Shown here piece after piece: positions 61,119-64,000 of a DNA stretch of 64,000 nt (within the stretch, counting starts at the first letter, position 1; each line of letters starts with the position of its first letter). Both the position numbers and the translations under genes were made by a program. Below the pieces are notes generated by a model, which was not told the DNA's origin, made no database searches, and was given only the letters and a program-made list of their open reading frames with translations. This stretch comes from Erythroxylum novogranatense (taxonomy: Eukaryota > Streptophyta > Magnoliopsida > Malpighiales > Erythroxylaceae): contig CM057231.1 of the NCBI GenBank assembly GCA_029891385.1, positions 66,013,103 to 66,077,102 on the forward strand, given 5' to 3'.

Positions 61119-61487
61119 TAATAGGATTGGATCAAGGTGTTGGATAAAGAGAATATGATGTCTCCTTATAAGTTCAAATCCTTTGCACCCAATACCTTAC
61201 TTTATTTACACTCAAAATAATGTCTTCTTCTTTTTTTTTACGAACAAGGTTTAATCATGATGTTAGATACAGAAGATCTAATTCAATCCTTATTGCCCTG
61301 TAATAAAATTTCAACAATATCATATTTTATCATATCAGATGCTTTGCCATTAAAAAGGTTCATGTCTAACTCTAAGGTGTAGGTAAGTTGGTAAGGGGCT
61401 CTTCTGGTTTAAATGAGATCATGAATTTGAACTTCCCTTATGTATGCAACCATTTAAAATTTGGAGCTGGAGTTTTGTCTTCTAGCT
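61119..61487. repeat. Dispersed repeat copies and a SINE-like piece
   Basis: Two copies of the module also seen at 20500-20856 (61125-61210, 61240-61290). At 61370-61470 the phrase TAGGTAAGTTGGTAAGG resembles a tRNA A box, and about 45 bp later GAATTTGAACTTCC resembles a B box. The spacing is compatible with a tRNA-derived SINE, but I see no tail. Confidence 0.35.
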
Positions 61488-61490
61488 TAA

Positions 61491-62457
61491 GGGTATGTTT
61501 GGGAGTTTAGGATGTAATGGAATAGAATGACAATTAATGGAACAGAATGGAATGGAGTGGAATGGAACGGAATGAAATGGGTCACTTCATTGTTTGGAAG
61601 CTTAAATAAAATAAGAGAGAGACTCCTTTGACCATTGTTTGGAAGTGATACTAAAAATGAATGTAATGAAATGACTTATAATATTTTTTTTTCCAAAATT
61701 ATTCTTGTAATAAAATATGCATAGTTGCCATGAAACTATTTTAGTAACCTCAAAACATTTCAAATTGTAGGATGCTCAGAATATAGTTTTCTCATTTTCC
61801 TATGTAAACAATCAACTTTCTTGTTCTTGTTCATTAACCTTCATCGCACTGTACTCTTCGTTAGGCATTTATTCATGTGTCTTGTTATGATTGATAATCA
61901 TTTTTAGCATTGTAAATCTATTTCTACATATCGCAGTGTATATTAATAATATATTTAAAATTTATGAACATTCACAATGCTAGCTTTATCAATAAAATTT
62001 GAGTTGTGTTTATTAATAATATATTTTAAATTTAAATTTTTGACATAATGGTTAAAAAATGAAGCTCATGTCTCACAAATACATGAAGCTCATTTTTTGC
62101 GTACCCAAACATAAAAAATAAAACCTTTTTTTTCACCTTATCACTATTAACGTAACTATTATTTATAACATTGAAGTTAACCATTTTATAAATTATAATA
62201 TCCTCTAAGCAATATTATTTTTTAGGATATTTTTGTCATTAAATTAGGGTTTGGAAGGCAAGTCATGCCATTCTATCCCTGACCCCCTAATTTGGGAGGT
62301 CACAAAATATTGAATTTTGGATGACAAAGGATGGCTTCCAAAGCCATTAATTGTCATTCCATCCTGTTTCAAAATAGACTTCCAAACAATGGCCTGAGTC
62401 ATTTGGGTCATTTCATTCCATTCCCTTCCATCCCTCCACCCACATCCAAACATACCT
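61491..62457. mobile_element. Tourist-like MITE, 967 bp
   Basis: Terminal inverted repeats GGGTATGTTTGG and AGGTATGTTTGG (11 of 12) are bordered by TAA (61488-61490 and 62458-62460). Subterminal parts are also inverted: GGAATGAAATGGGTCA and CATTGTTTGGAAG on the left match the complement of 62290-62440. The middle (61680-62220) is AT-rich and empty. TIR form and TAA duplication suggest the PIF/Harbinger group. TTAA with a different superfamily cannot be excluded. Confidence 0.7.
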
Positions 62458-62460
62458 TAA

Positions 62461-62925
62461 GTGTTGATGGCTTAAAGGTACCTTTTCATAGTTGGAATCC
62501 TCTTAAAATACCTCGTAGGCAACAAAAAAAAGATTCATGTTCATCTCAACTGTTAATAATCGTAGTGGGTCCCACCAATTCCTCCTCAAGTTCGAGCACG
62601 TCCAATAACACTTCCCTAATATAAGTTATTAAGGCTCTACTTGATCAACCCTGAACGAATCGCATTCGTCAGCGTCATGTGTTTCGAGAAAAAAATCGCT
62701 GTGCAGATTTAGCTTTTTATGTGACGCATTTTAATTTAAGAGTTATTTATTTGTGGTCTCTATTTCATGTCTTACTATCTTTTTTTTAGAATATGTGCGG
62801 AATTTTTTCACCCTAAGAGCTATAATTTAGGCTTTGCTCTTTTCCATTATATTATAGTAAAAGAACAGTAAGGCGAGTATCGTGACATTGGACGGACGAT
62901 TTTGACGGGGGAATTGCAATGATGT
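62461..62925. other. Unassigned intergenic DNA
   Basis: No coding or repeat signature that I can recognise. Frames present are short and serine-rich. Confidence 0.4.
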
Positions 62926-62929
62926 TAAA

Positions 62930-63085
62930 ACCGGACCGGATCGGCCGGTCGGATCAGAAATCATCTGAACTGGCCATGTGTCCGGTTCGGTTATTGTTAT
63001 TAACCCCTGAACATCAAAACTGGCCGGTTCATCAGAGAACTGGCCGGTTTTCTTAGAAACCGGTTAGTTGATAACCGGATTTCAA
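62930..63085. repeat. GGCCGGTT-rich stretch
   Basis: Direct and inverted copies of AACTGGCCGGTT and ACCGGACCGGATC within 155 bp, including GATCGGCCGGTC. Such CCGGTT-rich lines occur in plant repeats and some promoters. It lies 120 bp upstream of the ORF at 63204. Confidence 0.5.
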
Positions 63086-63203
63086 GTTAAAAGCCCTTTT
63101 CGTTCCTCTGATCGCCGTCTAAGCTCGGTGGTGACGGTGGTCTCCTTTCCGGCCTAATTTCCTACTTGTATCTTCGTCTTCTTCTCCTCTTTGGCTTCCA
63201 TGG

Positions 63204-63566
63204 ATGCCCAAGCACAACATCATCAAATCCGCACAAATGAAAAAAAACAAAGTACAAGAAGATGAGAAGAAAGACGATACGGGTAAGTCAATAAATGATC
63301 TGCGGGACGAACTTGATCAGATCGTAAACAACCCAGATCCAGAGCATTTTCTTGGTGCTGTGGCCACACTTCGAAAGAAAGTCATGAACTTGGACACCTT
63401 CCGTTTCTCCTTTGTGGTTCAGAAGGGAGTACATCTCGAAGAGGGTTTTGTGTCAACTATTCCAACCATCCATACACCTCCAGTGAAGCCTTTCCTGATA
63501 ATAAAAGCAAGAAGGAATTCATCAGCAAGGAGAAACAGAAGGAAGAACCTGCCACATAAGCTCTAG
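63204..63566 (+). CDS. Unidentified small ORF, possible gene fragment
   Basis: 120 codons. The first 75 are charged and gene-like (INDLRDELDQIVNNPDPEHFLGAV and LRKKVMNLDTFRFSF, hydrophilic with a helical pattern). After about residue 92 the +1 frame looks more natural (SEAFPDNKSKKEFISKEK to TAA near 63558), so a frameshift is likely. An overlapping ATG at 63200 opens a 21-codon frame, so the start is uncertain. A CT-rich leader lies just upstream. I recognise no family; it may be a captured or truncated host gene. Confidence 0.35.
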   Translation: MPKHNIIKSAQMKKNKVQEDEKKDDTGKSINDLRDELDQIVNNPDPEHFLGAVATLRKKVMNLDTFRFSFVVQKGVHLEEGFVSTIPTIHTPPVKPFLIIKARRNSSARRNRRKNLPHKL

Positions 63567-63678
63567 AAAAAAAAAATGGAGGAGGGCACCGTCATCCTAA
63601 AAAACAGAAGGAAGAAACATGAAAGGAGTATGCGTGCGGTTGAGTTTCAGTATGCGTGCGGTATAGGTGTTTTAGATT

Positions 63679-63732
63679 TGCGTGAGGATGAGTTTGAAGG
63701 AGGGCACCGTTTCCTAAGCTCATCCTCACGCA
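63679..63732. repeat. Short perfect hairpin
   Basis: TGCGTGAGGATGAG (63679-63692) and its exact complement (63719-63732), separated by 26 bp. The line GGAGGGCACCGT is in the loop and also 120 bp upstream near 63580. It could be the end of a small inverted-repeat element. Confidence 0.7.
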
Positions 63733-63851
63733 ACTAATAGTCCAATTTTTAGTTAAGAATGGACTTTAAGTTAAGAATGGACTATTAACTAAAAAAAGGT
63801 TTTTTAATTAAGAATGGATTATTAGAGTTGCATTAGGATGGAGTTTAGTTA
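63733..63851. repeat. Short AT-rich direct repeats
   Basis: TTAAGAATGGACT or TTAAGAATGGATT occurs three times between 63750 and 63825, with partial inverted forms (AGTCCAATTTTTAG). No gene. Confidence 0.5.
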
Positions 63852-64000
63852 TGTTGGAACCCCTCCCCGGTGAGTCGCGTGCCCGACGTCCTACGTGACA
63901 TCTGGACGCGCATCTCACAAGGGAGGGATTCCTCACCACGAAAGAATCCTCAAATTGAACTGAATTTAACGTCATCCGAACAAACTTTACTAATATAGCT
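63852..64000 (-). repeat. Start of another LTR, cut by the window end
   Basis: TGTTGGAACCCC followed by CCCGACGTC...GACATCTGG and a CTCACAAGGGAGG line. This has the same plan as the terminal 100 bp of the LARD and element D LTRs (ACCCGA, paired GATATC or GACATC, then GC-rich). Orientation is inferred from that resemblance. Confidence 0.5.

Noticed and set aside
61370..61470. tRNA gene
   Set aside because: Only loose A-box and B-box likeness; no cloverleaf can be drawn. Kept as a possible SINE piece.

Overview
The window looks like heterochromatic, gene-poor nuclear DNA of a flowering plant, probably a eudicot. It is AT-rich and almost entirely built of LTR retrotransposons nested in one another. 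The species cannot be told from the sequence. I found no host gene that I can name with confidence.

Left part (1-15738). This is the 3' end of a Copia-type element: an ORF tail, a polypurine tract at 12785-12798 and a long LTR from 12800. A complete 12.2 kb element without coding capacity (LARD-A, 443-12607, minus strand) splits it. LARD-A has 4.36 kb LTRs, a 3.45 kb internal domain with no retroviral protein, an intact tRNA-iMet primer-binding site and the target-site duplication GAACA. The Copia LTR carries a 216-bp tandem repeat, a 17-bp minisatellite and an unresolved insertion. From 15739 to about 19380 lies a decayed LINE (minus strand), interrupted by a 2.19 kb solo LTR (16281-18470).

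Middle (19380-34333). After a quiet AT-rich stretch comes a scrap of the 3' LTR of Copia-A (minus strand). Then comes LARD-B, truncated at both ends (20960-31694), whose internal domain holds another solo LTR (24548-26706). Then comes the pol region of Copia-A (31695-34333).

Right part (34334-61118). Copia-B (34334-59620, plus strand, TSD CTTTC) inserted in the gag zinc knuckle of Copia-A. Copia-B has Sirevirus-like traits: a long gag with two zinc knuckles, an extra ORF after pol, clusters of the palindrome AAGTCGACTT, and several GGGGGAG tracts before the 3' LTR. Two minus-strand elements interrupt it: element D (37911-42683, TSD TGAAC) in integrase and LARD-C (43445-54813, TSD GGAAG) in reverse transcriptase. 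The remaining Copia-A gag, PBS and 5' LTR follow (59621-61118).

Right flank (61119-64000). A Tourist-like MITE with TAA duplications, GGCCGGTT repeats, an unidentified ORF with a possible frameshift, a short hairpin, and the first 149 bp of another LTR running off the edge.

Relative order of events: Copia-A is older than Copia-B, and Copia-B is older than LARD-C and element D. LARD-A looks very young, because its LTRs over the stretches I compared differ mainly by single-base homopolymer lengths. Several discrepancies (homopolymer contractions, CAG/CCG/CTG versus CG, CAGTA versus CAAGA) look like long-read consensus errors in methylated DNA, so some broken frames may not be real.
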